Of a stretch of DNA of 64,000 nt, positions 1-8,834 are shown in pieces. The position numbers and the translations under genes are program-made. The first letter of the stretch is position 1; every line of letters begins with the position of its first letter. This DNA comes from an uncultured Saprospiraceae bacterium (GTDB taxonomy: Bacteria > Bacteroidota > Bacteroidia > Chitinophagales > Saprospiraceae), in assembly GCA_937959275.1 (NCBI GenBank), contig CALGLU010000048.1, positions 21,341 through 85,340 on the forward strand, read 5' to 3'. The notes under the pieces are model-generated. The model did not search any database and was not told the origin of the DNA. It saw only the letters and a program-made list of their open reading frames with translations.

Positions 1-52
1 CTTCCAGTGTCTTATCTGGTTGTATGGCAGTTACATATCCTAAATCCATCAT
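1..52 (-). CDS. Partial N-terminus resembling a sugar phosphate isomerase/epimerase
   Basis: Only about 17 codons are inside the window. Reading leftwards from an ATG-ATG at 52..47 gives MMDLGYVTAIQPDKTLE, which resembles the start of TIM-barrel sugar phosphate isomerases/epimerases (pattern M-x-L-G-x-V-x-A-I-x-P-D-x-x-L-E), as I recall the family. The rest lies beyond the edge. A second minus frame over 16-170 is also open but has no convincing start. The call rests on one short match and is tentative. Confidence 0.35.
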   Translation of the reverse strand, partial: MMDLGYVTAIQPDKTLE

Positions 53-236
53 AGTCTAGTGAAGTTATGAAATCCATTTGATTATTATCAATAACAACGT
101 CAAATCCAATTTCAATTTCACTGAATTCAATGCAACTGGCTGTCAAGATTTGGTTGAAGAAATGATGAAAACGTTAAAGAATTCGTAGCGTTAATATCTA
201 TTGAAAGTAATAGTTTTTTTGCAGAAAATTTACTTT

Positions 237-838
237 ATGAACACACTTAACAAACTCCCAATACATTTTTATTTATCTATATGTTTCTTGTTGACAACAT
301 ATTCATTACATCCTCAACAAGGACCTATTTATGATGGTGGACAATTCTACTATGAGAGAAATTATTGCGAGGACGCAGAGCTTTGGCTACCAACTGTATT
401 GTTGGATATAGAATTGTTCGTTTCTTCTGATTGTAATAATGGTCTAAGTTTAATAACGGCAGAATATGATTGCGAACCTTATAGTATTTCGTGTAATGAG
501 ATGAAGACAATAGTCGCAACCTTCACAGACGAATGTGGTCAATCGAATCAATATTCATTTGACTTTTATACTCATGATTGTGATGGAATTGATCCCGCTG
601 TTGACAATTGTCCAAATAATTATAATCCAGGCAAGAAGATATCGATAATGATGGCATTGGTAATGTTTGCGATCCTGTTAATCAACCAGACGAATCTGTT
701 CAAATTGAAAATAATCTTTTTTTGAATTTGCCTAATTCAGGTGTGATTTTAAAATCAGGTGATGGGAATTGTTGGTTCTTAACGGTTAATAATAATGGAA
801 GTACGAGAACATTATCAGTTGATTGTCCGCCAGATTAG
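237..838 (+). pseudogene. Frameshifted secreted thrombospondin type 3 repeat protein
   Basis: The protein starts at ATG 237 with a hydrophobic signal peptide (PIHFYLSICFLLTTYS) and a Cys-rich region. It then enters a calcium-binding thrombospondin type 3 repeat, DNCPNNYNPG. At about 630-632 the frame breaks. In the next frame the repeat continues correctly as QEDIDNDGIGNVCD, followed by about 45 residues ending in TLSVDCPPD and TAG at 836-838. One missing base between the Gly and Gln codons explains this. An upstream TTG (201) is in frame but would only extend the signal peptide. The intact product would be about 200 residues, secreted and probably surface-associated. I cannot tell a true mutation from a sequencing error. 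Upstream, 63-188 is an open stretch without a plausible start. Confidence 0.7.
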
Positions 839-866
839 AATATGCTTAAAGCTTATCTTTGACACT

Positions 867-2006
867 TTACGAATGCGCTTTTCGATACTGAGACGGCGTC
901 TGGCCAGTCATCTTCTTAAAGACAGCATTAAATGTTGACTTGGACTTGAAGCCAGCATCTTGAGCCAAGCCCAATAGGGTGTAGTGGTCATATTTTGGAT
1001 CTACGATTTTCAACTTCACGTCCTCGACTCGATACGAATTGATGAAGTCGAAAAAATTCTGTTTTCGTTTTTGATTAATGATTTGTGATACATAACCATT
1101 GCTGAGTTCAGATTTTTCTGAAAGAAGCGACATGCTTAAATCAGGGTTTTGGTAGAGTTTATCGACTGCTATGATGTGTAAGATGCGCTCATAATGTTCA
1201 TCAGTTTTACTCGACAATTCACTTGCAGGTGGCAATGGTTCTTGTGGTTTTTCTGAGATGGCAAAAATGGTAGTATCTAATAAGCCTTGTTGGATCAGCG
1301 TAGAATAACCAATCCACAAGATCAAAATTGAGACACCAAGCCATACGGTATAGGCTAGAGTTCTACTAAAATATTCTGCTGAATAATCACTCAAGCTTAG
1401 AAAAAACCATATCCCAGTTAAGAACAAACCAGCAATGAAGGTGTTACGCAGCCAAGACAAGTTCCGCCCTTCTATTTCTGCATAATTGTTATACAATTCT
1501 TTTTCATAAATTTTTAGTTGCTTGATCGCTTTCACGATCAATATAAAGGTTAGTATCGCTGCTATAAATTCAATAGTATTGGCAAGCCAAAAAAAGACTT
1601 GTCGTTGCGAATCAGTATACGATTTAGGAATCATGTGCCAAAACATCCAAAATAATCGAAGACACAATTCAAATAGAAAAAAGGCAAAGAAGAAGTAGTC
1701 TCTTTTCTGTATTTGGTAATTCGGCTTAAGTAAATAGGTAATGAAAAAGTACAGACTGAGAGGAATCAATGTCATAAAGTCCAGCTGTATAAACTCTAGA
1801 ATAGGGTAGGCCTGATACAAATTTGCGGCATTGGCAGTATTTTGTAAATTGATAAAGGCAAAGACAATCATCATCAAGGCTAAGTAGGCATTTGAGGTTT
1901 TGCGTAGCCGTTGTGTGCTTAACAATATAATACCCAATATGATGCCTTGAAAGGCTCCAAACAAGATTAGTAGATTGAATAGATTGAGTGTGATGGTTGG
2001 AATCAT
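867..2006 (-). CDS. Membrane-anchored AraC-family transcriptional regulator
   Basis: This is a 379-residue protein with about seven hydrophobic segments over residues 1-250 and a cytoplasmic AraC-type DNA-binding domain over about 285-379. The second helix-turn-helix is clear (LLGLAQDAGFKSKSTFNAVFKKMTGQTPSQYRK, quoted here only by its ends LLGLAQDAGF and TGQTPSQYRK). This 7TM-AraC architecture is common in Bacteroidota and is thought to couple membrane or extracellular cues to transcription; the ligand is unknown. The gene is monocistronic, convergent with the broken secreted protein upstream and followed on its 5' side by the IS110 element. The start ATG at 2006 places a hydrophobic helix directly at the N-terminus. 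Confidence 0.85.
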   Translation of the reverse strand: MIPTITLNLFNLLILFGAFQGIILGIILLSTQRLRKTSNAYLALMMIVFAFINLQNTANAANLYQAYPILEFIQLDFMTLIPLSLYFFITYLLKPNYQIQKRDYFFFAFFLFELCLRLFWMFWHMIPKSYTDSQRQVFFWLANTIEFIAAILTFILIVKAIKQLKIYEKELYNNYAEIEGRNLSWLRNTFIAGLFLTGIWFFLSLSDYSAEYFSRTLAYTVWLGVSILILWIGYSTLIQQGLLDTTIFAISEKPQEPLPPASELSSKTDEHYERILHIIAVDKLYQNPDLSMSLLSEKSELSNGYVSQIINQKRKQNFFDFINSYRVEDVKLKIVDPKYDHYTLLGLAQDAGFKSKSTFNAVFKKMTGQTPSQYRKAHS

Positions 2007-2148
2007 ATATGCTACAAATAAGGTCTTTAATATGAGACTTTGATCTTAAACCTTAGGTTGCAAGGAAAGATAACAATTATTGGAATCTCTAGTGCTTTGT
2101 CAAGTATATATTGACTAGTTGAATTTGAGAGTATTTTGTGCATGAACT

Positions 2149-2176
2149 AGGCGCAGGTTCGGTCTGATAGCCTTAG
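2149..2176 (+). repeat. Intergenic repeat, copy A (interrupted by the IS110 element)
   Basis: These 28 bases match 54627-54654 at 25 of 28 positions, including a shared GATAGCCTTAG core. At 54.6 kb the core continues into a perfect inverted repeat (TTGATAGC-CTTA-GCTATCAA). Here the right arm is missing and the IS110 element follows. The sequence CTAT, which would begin the right arm, reappears at 3654 on the other side of the element. Confidence 0.5.
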
Positions 2177-2223
2177 GTACTGTGATAAAAACAAGCATAT
2201 TTCCATATTAATTTCATACTTTG

Positions 2224-3393
2224 TCAAAGACGAAGAAGAGCGTCTGATGTTTGTTCATACAGATGTTCATTCTGTGTAGATTGGGGTCTTCGGACTCCAT
2301 CTACTTTTTCACTTCCATCTGCTTTTTCAACTCTTCGAGTTGATGACGAAGAAGAGCCTTCCTCAATTTGATAACCAGATATTCTATTCTGTTCGTAATC
2401 TTCCATATATGGTTTGTTTGATTTCCACAATGAATACATCAGTACTAAAAGCCTCCTTTCTAAAGCCACTATACCAGTCATTTTATTGGGCTTATTTTTA
2501 TTTATTCTTTCATATGCTTTCTTAAGTTGCTTGTTATGTTGTGCTGCTGACATTGCTGGAAAATATAAGGCGGCTCTAATATTACTGTTCCCTTTTTTAC
2601 TTATTCTGGCTTTACCATTTACACTCGTCCCGCTCTGTTTTTGTGTGACATCCAAACCACAATATGATACGAGTTGTCTCTGATTTTTGATAAGTTCAAA
2701 ACCTTGTGTTTCTCCTAATATGATTCCTATTGTTTTTATTCCTATTCCTGGAATCGTATGAATCTTTTCTACTTTAGACCACAGTTCAGCATCTGATTTT
2801 AATACTTTTTCTATCTCAGACTCAATTTTGGATAATTTCTTTTCCAAACTATCGACTATACTTTTATATGTTTTTATACATAATTTATCAGGTTCAAAGC
2901 TAGAATTTAAGGCACTTAATCGATTGGATGTCACCGTTTTATCTTTTTGAAGACAGCTATAAAGCCTGGTTAGTGATCTTAATTTTTTGTAGATCGGTGC
3001 TGGAGGTGACCATAAGTCTAGTTCTCTTTGTGCGCCCATTATGCTGATCACTCTTGCATCTTCTGGATCTGTCTTTGATTTTACGTTTAGACTTTTTCCA
3101 AAGTGATTGACTTTATTAGGTAACACCACACTTACATTTTTATTAAGCTTGTTCAAATGATAAGCAAGTGATTCATAGTAGGTCCCTGTTGCTTCCATAA
3201 AATAGAATACAGCTACATCTTTTTTAACATGTTTACTTACCCATCGAATAAACTTGTTGAAGCCGGTTTTGTTATTATCAAAGGTGGCGTCTTCACTGTG
3301 GCTAATTGTTCTGTCCTCACGTAATATTGAAATGCAAGCGGTAAAATCCTTCTTTGCTATGTCTATTCCTACGCTTTGTTTTACAATTGTCAT
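2224..3393 (-). CDS. IS110-family transposase (DEDD recombinase)
   Basis: The protein has 389 residues. The N-terminal RuvC-like DEDD domain shows VGIDIAKKDF (first Asp), MEATGTYYE (Glu) and KTDPEDARVI (two Asp). The C-terminal Transposase_20 domain has the IPGIG helix-hairpin motif near residue 210 and the conserved SGTSVNGKARISKKGNS region with the catalytic serine expected around it. A long helical linker lies between. It catalyses RNA-guided recombination of the element using a bridge RNA (known for IS110/IS621). The last 50 residues are a Ser/Arg-rich low-complexity tail (GSSSSSTRR) not expected in the core family. Full-length and apparently intact. Confidence 0.93.
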   Translation of the reverse strand: MTIVKQSVGIDIAKKDFTACISILREDRTISHSEDATFDNNKTGFNKFIRWVSKHVKKDVAVFYFMEATGTYYESLAYHLNKLNKNVSVVLPNKVNHFGKSLNVKSKTDPEDARVISIMGAQRELDLWSPPAPIYKKLRSLTRLYSCLQKDKTVTSNRLSALNSSFEPDKLCIKTYKSIVDSLEKKLSKIESEIEKVLKSDAELWSKVEKIHTIPGIGIKTIGIILGETQGFELIKNQRQLVSYCGLDVTQKQSGTSVNGKARISKKGNSNIRAALYFPAMSAAQHNKQLKKAYERINKNKPNKMTGIVALERRLLVLMYSLWKSNKPYMEDYEQNRISGYQIEEGSSSSSTRRVEKADGSEKVDGVRRPQSTQNEHLYEQTSDALLRL

Positions 3394-3399
3394 AAATTA

Positions 3400-3640
3400 A
3401 GAATTTAGTTAATAAAATAATGACTTGCCCTTACTTCATCTTTCCTTTTATGTTACACTTGCTCGTCTAATGACGGCCTTAAGTACTGTTCAGATTCTAC
3501 AGGGCAATTAATTGGATCACGGTTATACCTATGGCACTGAATGACATAAATGTCTTCTTAACTATCTGATAAACTCGTGATCCCAGAGTCACTTCCTAAA
3601 GTTAAAACTAATAGGGAACAACCTGTATTATGATTTAATT
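3400..3640 (-). ncRNA. Putative IS110 bridge RNA region
   Basis: This is the non-coding stretch upstream of the transposase, where IS110-group elements encode their bridge RNA. It holds a perfect 8-bp stem, GGATCACG (3514-3521) with CGTGATCC (3576-3583), enclosing a 54-nt region that contains a second hairpin, GACAT-AA-ATGTC (3543-3554). It also carries a 19-nt segment (3471-3489) that matches the element-target junction at 2165-2183 at 16 positions. The structure fits a folded guide RNA, but the strand and ends are assumed from the family and transcription is not shown. Confidence 0.4.
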
Positions 3641-3653
3641 GTAAAGGTAAAAG

Positions 3654-3879
3654 CTATGCTAGGCCTTTCCAAAAACAGCTTCCCTTCGACCAGCTCAGGG
3701 CAGGCTGTCTTGATAACCAAGTACTAACAGCCATTTTACCAATCATTTTTGAACCACATCAAAACATACTTTTTAGTTACTCCTTAAGCTGTGATCTCAT
3801 CATTAAAACTGAAAACCTGCTTTAAAATGCAATCAGACTTGCTAAATTAGACAGATTCTAAATAACTCAGAGATTGTCA
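3654..3879. other. Intergenic region between IS110 and sdhC
   Basis: No gene is seen here. The region contains an imperfect GC-richer patch, CTTCGACCAGCTCAGGGCAG (about 3687-3706), of a kind often seen as dispersed intergenic repeats, but no second copy is present in this window. The rest is AT-rich leader and spacer for the sdh operon. Confidence 0.4.
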
Positions 3880-3914
3880 AAACCTTACTTTTTCAAGCGT
3901 AAACCTTACTTTTG
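3880..3914 (+). promoter_or_regulatory. sdh operon promoter with duplicated 13-bp element
   Basis: TACTTTTG at 3907-3914 matches the Bacteroidota -7 box TAnnTTTG, 24 bp upstream of the sdhC start. The sequence AAACCTTACTTTT occurs twice, at 3880-3892 and 3901-3913, exactly 21 bp apart, so the -7 box lies in the second copy. A 21-bp spacing is two helical turns and could serve a regulator. No good TTTG -33 box is at the canonical spacing. Confidence 0.5.
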
Positions 3915-3937
3915 TGTGAATAGAAATTCCAATAAAC

Positions 3938-4618
3938 ATGAAATGGATTCTTCAGTTTTTAACGTCTAGTATTGGACAAAAACTTATAATGAGTCTCACG
4001 GGCTTATTTTTGATCTTATTCCTCACCGTACACTTAATCGGTAATCTGTCTTTACTCAAATCTGATGGTGGAGCCGCCTTTAATGCCTACTCTGATTTTA
4101 TGGGTCATAATCCTCTGATTCAGATCATCTCTAAGGGAAATTTCTTTTTTATATTCCTGCATGCGATACAAGGCTTCGTTCTTTATTTTAAAAATAAAGG
4201 GGCGAAAGGGTCTAAATATGCGGGAAAGGCAAAAGACAAGACAAGTTGGGCATCAAAAAATATGGCTTTGTTAGGGACACTCCTGCTCGCCTTTATATTA
4301 ATGCATCTAGGTCATTTTTATGTCAGATTCAAATTCTTTAATGATATGCCTATGGTGAATCAAGATGGAGCTGACATCCTAAATACGTATCAAACCGTAT
4401 CAGAAGTCTTTTCGAATCCGATCTGGATAATCTGTTATTTGATCGGCCTGGTAGCCTTAGCACTACACTTAAAACATGGCTTTGCAAGCGCATTCCAAAC
4501 ATTAGGTATCAACCATAAAAAATATACCCCAATCATCAAAGCCTTAGGAACAGGATATTCAATTTTGATTCCTATCGGTTTTGCGATCATTCCATTATAT
4601 ATGTATTTCATCAAGTAA
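3938..4618 (+). CDS. sdhC: Succinate dehydrogenase cytochrome b subunit
   Basis: This is the 226-residue membrane anchor of the Bacteroidota-type succinate dehydrogenase/fumarate reductase (b558 family). It has five hydrophobic helices. Candidate haem ligands lie in the helices: TVHLIGN near residue 37, FLHAIQG near 75, MHLGHFY near 122 and LHLKHGF near 178. It takes electrons from the iron-sulfur subunit and passes them to menaquinone. It is the first gene of sdhCAB, 3 bp before sdhA. Length is normal for this single-polypeptide diheme anchor. Confidence 0.95.
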   Translation: MKWILQFLTSSIGQKLIMSLTGLFLILFLTVHLIGNLSLLKSDGGAAFNAYSDFMGHNPLIQIISKGNFFFIFLHAIQGFVLYFKNKGAKGSKYAGKAKDKTSWASKNMALLGTLLLAFILMHLGHFYVRFKFFNDMPMVNQDGADILNTYQTVSEVFSNPIWIICYLIGLVALALHLKHGFASAFQTLGINHKKYTPIIKALGTGYSILIPIGFAIIPLYMYFIK

Positions 4619-4621
4619 TTA

Positions 4622-6622
4622 ATGAGTGACATGAAATTAGAAAATAAAGTCCCACCAGGTAATTTAGACGAAAAATGGACGAAATATAAATCGACGATGA
4701 ACCTCGTCGCACCTAACAACAAAAGAAGAATTGAAGTCATTGTAGTTGGTACTGGTTTAGCTGGTGCTTCTGCAGCGGCTACGCTTGGAGAATTAGGCTA
4801 TAAAGTCAAAGCATTTACCTTTCATGATAGCCCGCGTCGTGCACATAGTATTGCCGCTCAAGGTGGCATCAACGCAGCAAAGAATTATCAAAATGATGGT
4901 GATAGTATCTATCGATTATTTTACGATACGATCAAAGGTGGCGATTATAGAAGTCGAGAAGCTAACGTGCATAGATTAGCCGAGGCAAGCACAGAAATCA
5001 TTGATCATTGTGTCGCTCAGGGTGTACCTTTTGCAAGGGAATATGGAGGCTTATTAGCCAACAGATCTTTCGGTGGTGTCCAAGTCAGTCGTACCTTTTA
5101 TGCAAGAGGTCAGACAGGACAGCAATTGCTAATCGGTGCATACCAAGGATTGTCTAGACAGATTGCAAAAGGAACAGTGACGATGTACAATCGACACGAA
5201 ATGCTAGACCTGGTAAAAGTAGACGGCAAAGCTCGTGGCATCATTGCACGTAATCTATTAACAGGAGAATTAGAAAGACATGCAGCACATTGTGTCATAC
5301 TCGCTACTGGTGGTTATGGTAATGTGTATTATCTGTCTACAAACGCAATGGGTTCGAATGTAACCGCAGCATGGCGTGCAGTTAAGCGAGGAGCCTTAAT
5401 GGCAAATCCTTGTATGTGCCAGATTCACCCAACATGCATACCTGTGTCAGGTGATTATCAATCTAAGTTGACTCTGATGTCAGAGTCCCTCAGAAATGAT
5501 GGTCGGGTCTGGGTGCCTAAAACGGTAGAGGATGCTAAAGCGATACAAGAAGGTCGCAAAACAGGTCTTGATATAGCAGAAGAAGATCGTGATTATTATC
5601 TGGAGCGACGCTATCCGGCATTTGGAAATCTTGTGCCTCGGGATGTAGCTTCGCGTGCTGCCAAAGTCGCCTGTGATGAAGGGAAGGGTGTCAGCAAATC
5701 TGGACTTGCCGTTTATCTTGATTTTAGTTCTGCCATACAGCGCTATGGCCAGCAAGAAGCCAACTCACTAGGCATCCAAGCGAATGCAGCTAAGATCACA
5801 GAGCTTGGAACAGCTGTCATCGAAAAGAAATACGGTAACCTATTTCAGATGTATGAGAAGATCACAGGAGAAAATCCATATGTGATGTCCATGAAAATAT
5901 ATCCGGCAATCCACTATGTGATGGGCGGCCTGTGGGTTGATTATAATTTAGAAACGAATGTGCCTGGTTTATTTGCGTTGGGAGAAGCGAACTTCTCTGA
6001 TCATGGTGCCAATCGATTAGGTGCATCGGCGCTGATGCAGGGTCTTGCAGATGGCTATTTTGTGATACCATATACAATCGGGCAGTTCTTGTCAGGAGAG
6101 ATTCGAACACCAGAGATCAGCAATGAAACAGCTGAATTTATGGCAGCAGAAAAAGAGACAAAAGAGCGTCTAGAAGGTTTGATGAATATTAAAGGCAATC
6201 AATCTGTGGAGAGTTTTCATAGACGCCTTGGTAAAATCATTTGGGAATACTGCGGCATGAGTCGAAATGCTGAAGGATTGAAAAAGGCACGGCAATTAGT
6301 GAGAGAACTAAAAGCTGAGTTTTATAAAGATGTCTTTATCCCTGGCACTATTGATGAGTTTAATCCAGAGCTAGAGAAAGCAGTTCGGGTAGCAGACTTT
6401 ATGGAGTTGGGAGAGTTGATGACATTGGATGCGCTGGAGCGAAATGAGTCTTGTGGTGGTCACTTCCGCGAAGAGTTCACGACAGAAGAAGGGGAAGCCA
6501 AGAGAGATGACGATGGCTATGCGTTTGTATCCGCGTGGGAGTGGGATGATGACAATCCAACTCTGCACAAAGAAGAACTTGTATTTGAAAATGTTGAATT
6601 GAAAACCAGAAGTTATAAATAA
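4622..6622 (+). CDS. sdhA: Succinate dehydrogenase/fumarate reductase flavoprotein
   Basis: The 666-residue protein carries the FAD-binding motif GTGLAG at 43-48, the [11 protein letters not shown] segment whose His binds FAD covalently in this family, and the substrate-site segments QIHPTCIP and [15 protein letters not shown]-terminal capping and helical domain ends the protein. It oxidises succinate to fumarate on the cytoplasmic face of the membrane, feeding electrons to SdhB and SdhC in the TCA cycle and respiratory chain. Its stop codon overlaps the sdhB start by one base (TAATG), so translation is probably coupled. Confidence 0.97.
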   Translation: MSDMKLENKVPPGNLDEKWTKYKSTMNLVAPNNKRRIEVIVVGTGLAGASAAATLGELGYKVKAFTFHDSPRRAHSIAAQGGINAAKNYQNDGDSIYRLFYDTIKGGDYRSREANVHRLAEASTEIIDHCVAQGVPFAREYGGLLANRSFGGVQVSRTFYARGQTGQQLLIGAYQGLSRQIAKGTVTMYNRHEMLDLVKVDGKARGIIARNLLTGELERHAAHCVILATGGYGNVYYLSTNAMGSNVTAAWRAVKRGALMANPCMCQIHPTCIPVSGDYQSKLTLMSESLRNDGRVWVPKTVEDAKAIQEGRKTGLDIAEEDRDYYLERRYPAFGNLVPRDVASRAAKVACDEGKGVSKSGLAVYLDFSSAIQRYGQQEANSLGIQANAAKITELGTAVIEKKYGNLFQMYEKITGENPYVMSMKIYPAIHYVMGGLWVDYNLETNVPGLFALGEANFSDHGANRLGASALMQGLADGYFVIPYTIGQFLSGEIRTPEISNETAEFMAAEKETKERLEGLMNIKGNQSVESFHRRLGKIIWEYCGMSRNAEGLKKARQLVRELKAEFYKDVFIPGTIDEFNPELEKAVRVADFMELGELMTLDALERNESCGGHFREEFTTEEGEAKRDDDGYAFVSAWEWDDDNPTLHKEELVFENVELKTRSYK

Positions 6623-7365
6623 TGAAGTTAACATTAAAAATCTGGAGAGAGGGAGGTATGTATGCGTCTGGCAAATTAGAAACCTACAAGGTGGAAGCCG
6701 ACGAGCATATGTCTTTTTTGGAAATGCTGGATGTCTTAAATCAGCAATTAATTGAAGAGAAAAAAGATCCTGTGGCATTTGATCACGATTGCCGTGAAGG
6801 CATCTGTGGTTCGTGTAGCATGGTGATTAATGGGCAACCCCACGGTCCTCAGAAAGGGACGACAGCCTGTCAACTTCATATGAGGTCTTATAAAAATGGA
6901 GATACAATCACGATAGAGCCATTTCGAGCTAAATCATTTCCTGTGATTAAAGATTTAGTTGTTGATCGTTCGGCCTTTGATCGTATCATCCAGGCGGGTG
7001 GCTATGTGTCAGTGAATACGGGTCAGGCGCCTGATGGGAATGCGATACCGATAGAGGGAGATACAGCTGGGAAGGCATTTGACGCGGCAACGTGTATTGG
7101 TTGTGGAGCTTGCGTGGCTGCATGTCCAAATGGCTCTGCGATGTTATTTACATCAGCTAAGGTTGCACACCTAGGTTTATTGCCACAAGGGAAAGTCGAG
7201 CATGAAGCAAGATCGCAGAAGATGGTCGCGCAGATGGACAAAGAGGGCTTTGGGATGTGCTCGAATGTTGGCGCTTGCGAAGCTGAATGTCCTAAGGAAA
7301 TATCCTTAGAAAATATAGCTCGGTTAAATCGATCTTATATTGCTTCGGTCTTTTCTTCTGAGTAA
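6622..7365 (+). CDS. sdhB: Succinate dehydrogenase iron-sulfur subunit
   Basis: The 247-residue protein has an N-terminal 2Fe-2S domain ([10 protein letters not shown]) and a C-terminal domain with two cysteine clusters, [12 protein letters not shown] and [12 protein letters not shown], for the 4Fe-4S and 3Fe-4S centres. It passes electrons from the SdhA flavin to the SdhC haems. It is the last gene of sdhCAB and is followed after 33 bp by a strong intrinsic terminator. Length is that of Bacteroidota and epsilonproteobacterial-type iron-sulfur subunits. Confidence 0.97.
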   Translation: MKLTLKIWREGGMYASGKLETYKVEADEHMSFLEMLDVLNQQLIEEKKDPVAFDHDCREGICGSCSMVINGQPHGPQKGTTACQLHMRSYKNGDTITIEPFRAKSFPVIKDLVVDRSAFDRIIQAGGYVSVNTGQAPDGNAIPIEGDTAGKAFDAATCIGCGACVAACPNGSAMLFTSAKVAHLGLLPQGKVEHEARSQKMVAQMDKEGFGMCSNVGACEAECPKEISLENIARLNRSYIASVFSSE

Positions 7366-7398
7366 GCAAATTAGATATAAATAAAACTTTATGGATTA

Positions 7399-7435
7399 AA
7401 CTCCTTAGTGTTCTAACCGCTAAGGAGTTTTTTTA
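7399..7435 (+). terminator. Rho-independent terminator of sdhCAB
   Basis: A perfect 10-bp stem, AACTCCTTAG (7399-7408) with CTAAGGAGTT (7420-7429), has an 11-nt loop and a run of Ts from 7428 to 7434. Confidence 0.9.
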
Positions 7436-7591
7436 TTTCTACATAGTTAGCAATTTAAGGTTTTGGAAAACACAAATTGAGTGAGTCTACAATCCAAAGG
7501 CATTTCTTCATAATTACGAAAAAAAACTTAATCTAAGCCATGCACATTATGCCTTTTACTTCGTTTCCTATAAAACAACAACAATCACCGA

Positions 7592-8077
7592 TTGTCGAAT
7601 CTACCTTACATATTCAGTTCTCTAGTTCTCATTTTATTCTCTATTGAGACAACTGAAGGCCCGCATCTATTAATTAAAGAAATTAATAGTATTCGGACCC
7701 ATGGCTATCTTTGCGGTAGTGATAGCTTGCCTGTAGCAGATACACTCATATGGAGTGAAAAATTAGCCATCACAGCAAAGCAACATGCCCAAGACATGCA
7801 TGACGACGGCTACTTTTCACACTATAACCGCCTTAACCATGATGTCGGACAGCGCGCAGATTCAGTTCATTATGAATGGAATCAGATTGGTGAAAACATC
7901 GCTATTGGCTATCTCTCGGATTACGATGTGATGAGAGCATGGTTAGAAAGCCCTGAGCATTGTGAGATGATTATGTATCCGCACATCTCCGAGATGGGTG
8001 CAGCTAGAGTAGGAGATTATTGGGTTGTCAATTTTGGCAAGCCTGATTCAGTGTTAGGGCTTGAACAAGATAAGTGA
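7592..8077 (+). CDS. Secreted CAP-domain (SCP/PR1-like) protein
   Basis: The 161-residue protein has a signal-like hydrophobic N-terminus (PYIFSSLVLILFSI) and one CAP domain: WSEKLAITAKQHAQDMHDDGYFSH, WNQIGENIAIG and MRAWLESPEHCEMIM are given here as key segments. His and Glu residues of the CAP cavity (HAQDM, GENIA, SPEHC) are present. Bacterial CAP proteins are extracellular; their activity is generally unknown. The start is a TTG at 7592: no ATG lies in frame upstream before a stop, and the TTG gives a complete signal peptide. The gene is monocistronic and convergent with the two-component pair. Confidence 0.8.
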   Translation: MSNLPYIFSSLVLILFSIETTEGPHLLIKEINSIRTHGYLCGSDSLPVADTLIWSEKLAITAKQHAQDMHDDGYFSHYNRLNHDVGQRADSVHYEWNQIGENIAIGYLSDYDVMRAWLESPEHCEMIMYPHISEMGAARVGDYWVVNFGKPDSVLGLEQDK

Positions 8078-8114
8078 CAAACAGCTCATAAATAAATTCC
8101 ATCTTTCACATCCC

Positions 8115-8834
8115 TCATCCTATAAACCGCTTAAAAGCAGCCCGATTCTTTTTGCCAATAGGCAACTGCTTCCCATTTTTCATCAAGACAAAATTGCCCT
8201 CCAGATAATCTATAAACAATCTGTTAATAATCACTGATTTATGAATCTTGAAAAAGTCGTTTTCAGGGAGCTGGTTTGTAAAAGAGCTTAGCGTTTTTGG
8301 TGTAAGATGGAATTCGTCGCCTAGCCAGACTTTTACATAGTTTCCATAGCTCTCGAGATAATAGATGTCTTTAAAGTTAATGTTGATGAGTTTTTTATCT
8401 GCTTTAATAAACAGTTGTGTCGCTTCTTCTGGAGTTACATCGATCGTACTCGTCTTACTAGTTGTCGTATTTTTAAATTGAAATATTTCAAAGGCCTTAT
8501 TCGTCGCCTTTAAAAACCGATCGAACCGAAAGGGTTTGAGTAAATAGTCACACACATCTAGCTCAAAACTTTCTAAAGCATGTTCCTGGTAGGCTGATGT
8601 AATAATGACGATAGGCTTTACACTCAATGTCTTCAAAAAATCAAGTCCTGTCAATTTAGGCATATTGATATCAAGAAAGATGAGATCAACGTGTTTAGAC
8701 TTTAATATCGAAAGTGCCTCTGTCGCTAGATGGCATTGTCCAACAACTTCAATAAAATCAACATCCTTTACGTATTCTAAAATGACCTTATGTGCCAGCG
8801 GTTCGTCGTCGATTATTAGCGCTTTTAATGTCAT
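8115..8834 (-). CDS. LytTR-family response regulator
   Basis: The 239-residue protein has a receiver domain over 1-120 with acidic pocket D9/D10, phospho-acceptor D55, T79 and K100. A LytTR DNA-binding domain follows at about 140-238 (IYYLESYGNYVKVWL, FFKIHKSVIIN). It should be phosphorylated by the histidine kinase encoded immediately upstream; the kinase stop and this start overlap as ATGA (8831-8834), implying coupled translation. Likely targets include the divergent ABC transporter operon, whose promoter region carries a repeated element. Confidence 0.95.
   Translation of the reverse strand: MTLKALIIDDEPLAHKVILEYVKDVDFIEVVGQCHLATEALSILKSKHVDLIFLDINMPKLTGLDFLKTLSVKPIVIITSAYQEHALESFELDVCDYLLKPFRFDRFLKATNKAFEIFQFKNTTTSKTSTIDVTPEEATQLFIKADKKLININFKDIYYLESYGNYVKVWLGDEFHLTPKTLSSFTNQLPENDFFKIHKSVIINRLFIDYLEGNFVLMKNGKQLPIGKKNRAAFKRFIG

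Larger units (their letters stand above)
2175..3653 (-). mobile_element. IS110-family insertion sequence (inferred ends)
   Basis: The element holds one transposase gene and about 260 bp of non-coding DNA upstream of it. The ends are inferred: copy A of an intergenic repeat stops at ...GCCTTAG (2176) and sequence resembling its continuation, AG-CTAT, appears at 3652-3657. This fits insertion at an AG (CT on the transposase strand) core without target duplication, as is known for IS110. The implied length, about 1.48 kb, is typical of the family. There are no terminal inverted repeats, also as expected. The transposase is certain; the exact boundaries are not. Confidence 0.55.

Noticed and set aside
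16..170. Second minus-strand frame at the left edge (ending NCHTTR)
   Set aside because: It is short, lacks a convincing start, and overlaps the better isomerase-like start in another frame.
2229..2357. Direct repeat GACGAAGAAGAGC at 2229-2241 and 2345-2357 as IS110 ends
   Set aside because: Both copies are in the transposase gene (C-terminal codons), so they cannot be element termini; probably a small internal duplication.
3687..3706. CTTCGACCAGCTCAGGGCAG as a dispersed repeat or IS remnant
   Set aside because: No second copy was found in the window, so it is not supported here.
7540..7652. ATG at 7540 or 7549 as start of the CAP-domain gene
   Set aside because: Both are in another frame and hit a stop after about 37 codons; the TTG at 7592 gives the full signal peptide.
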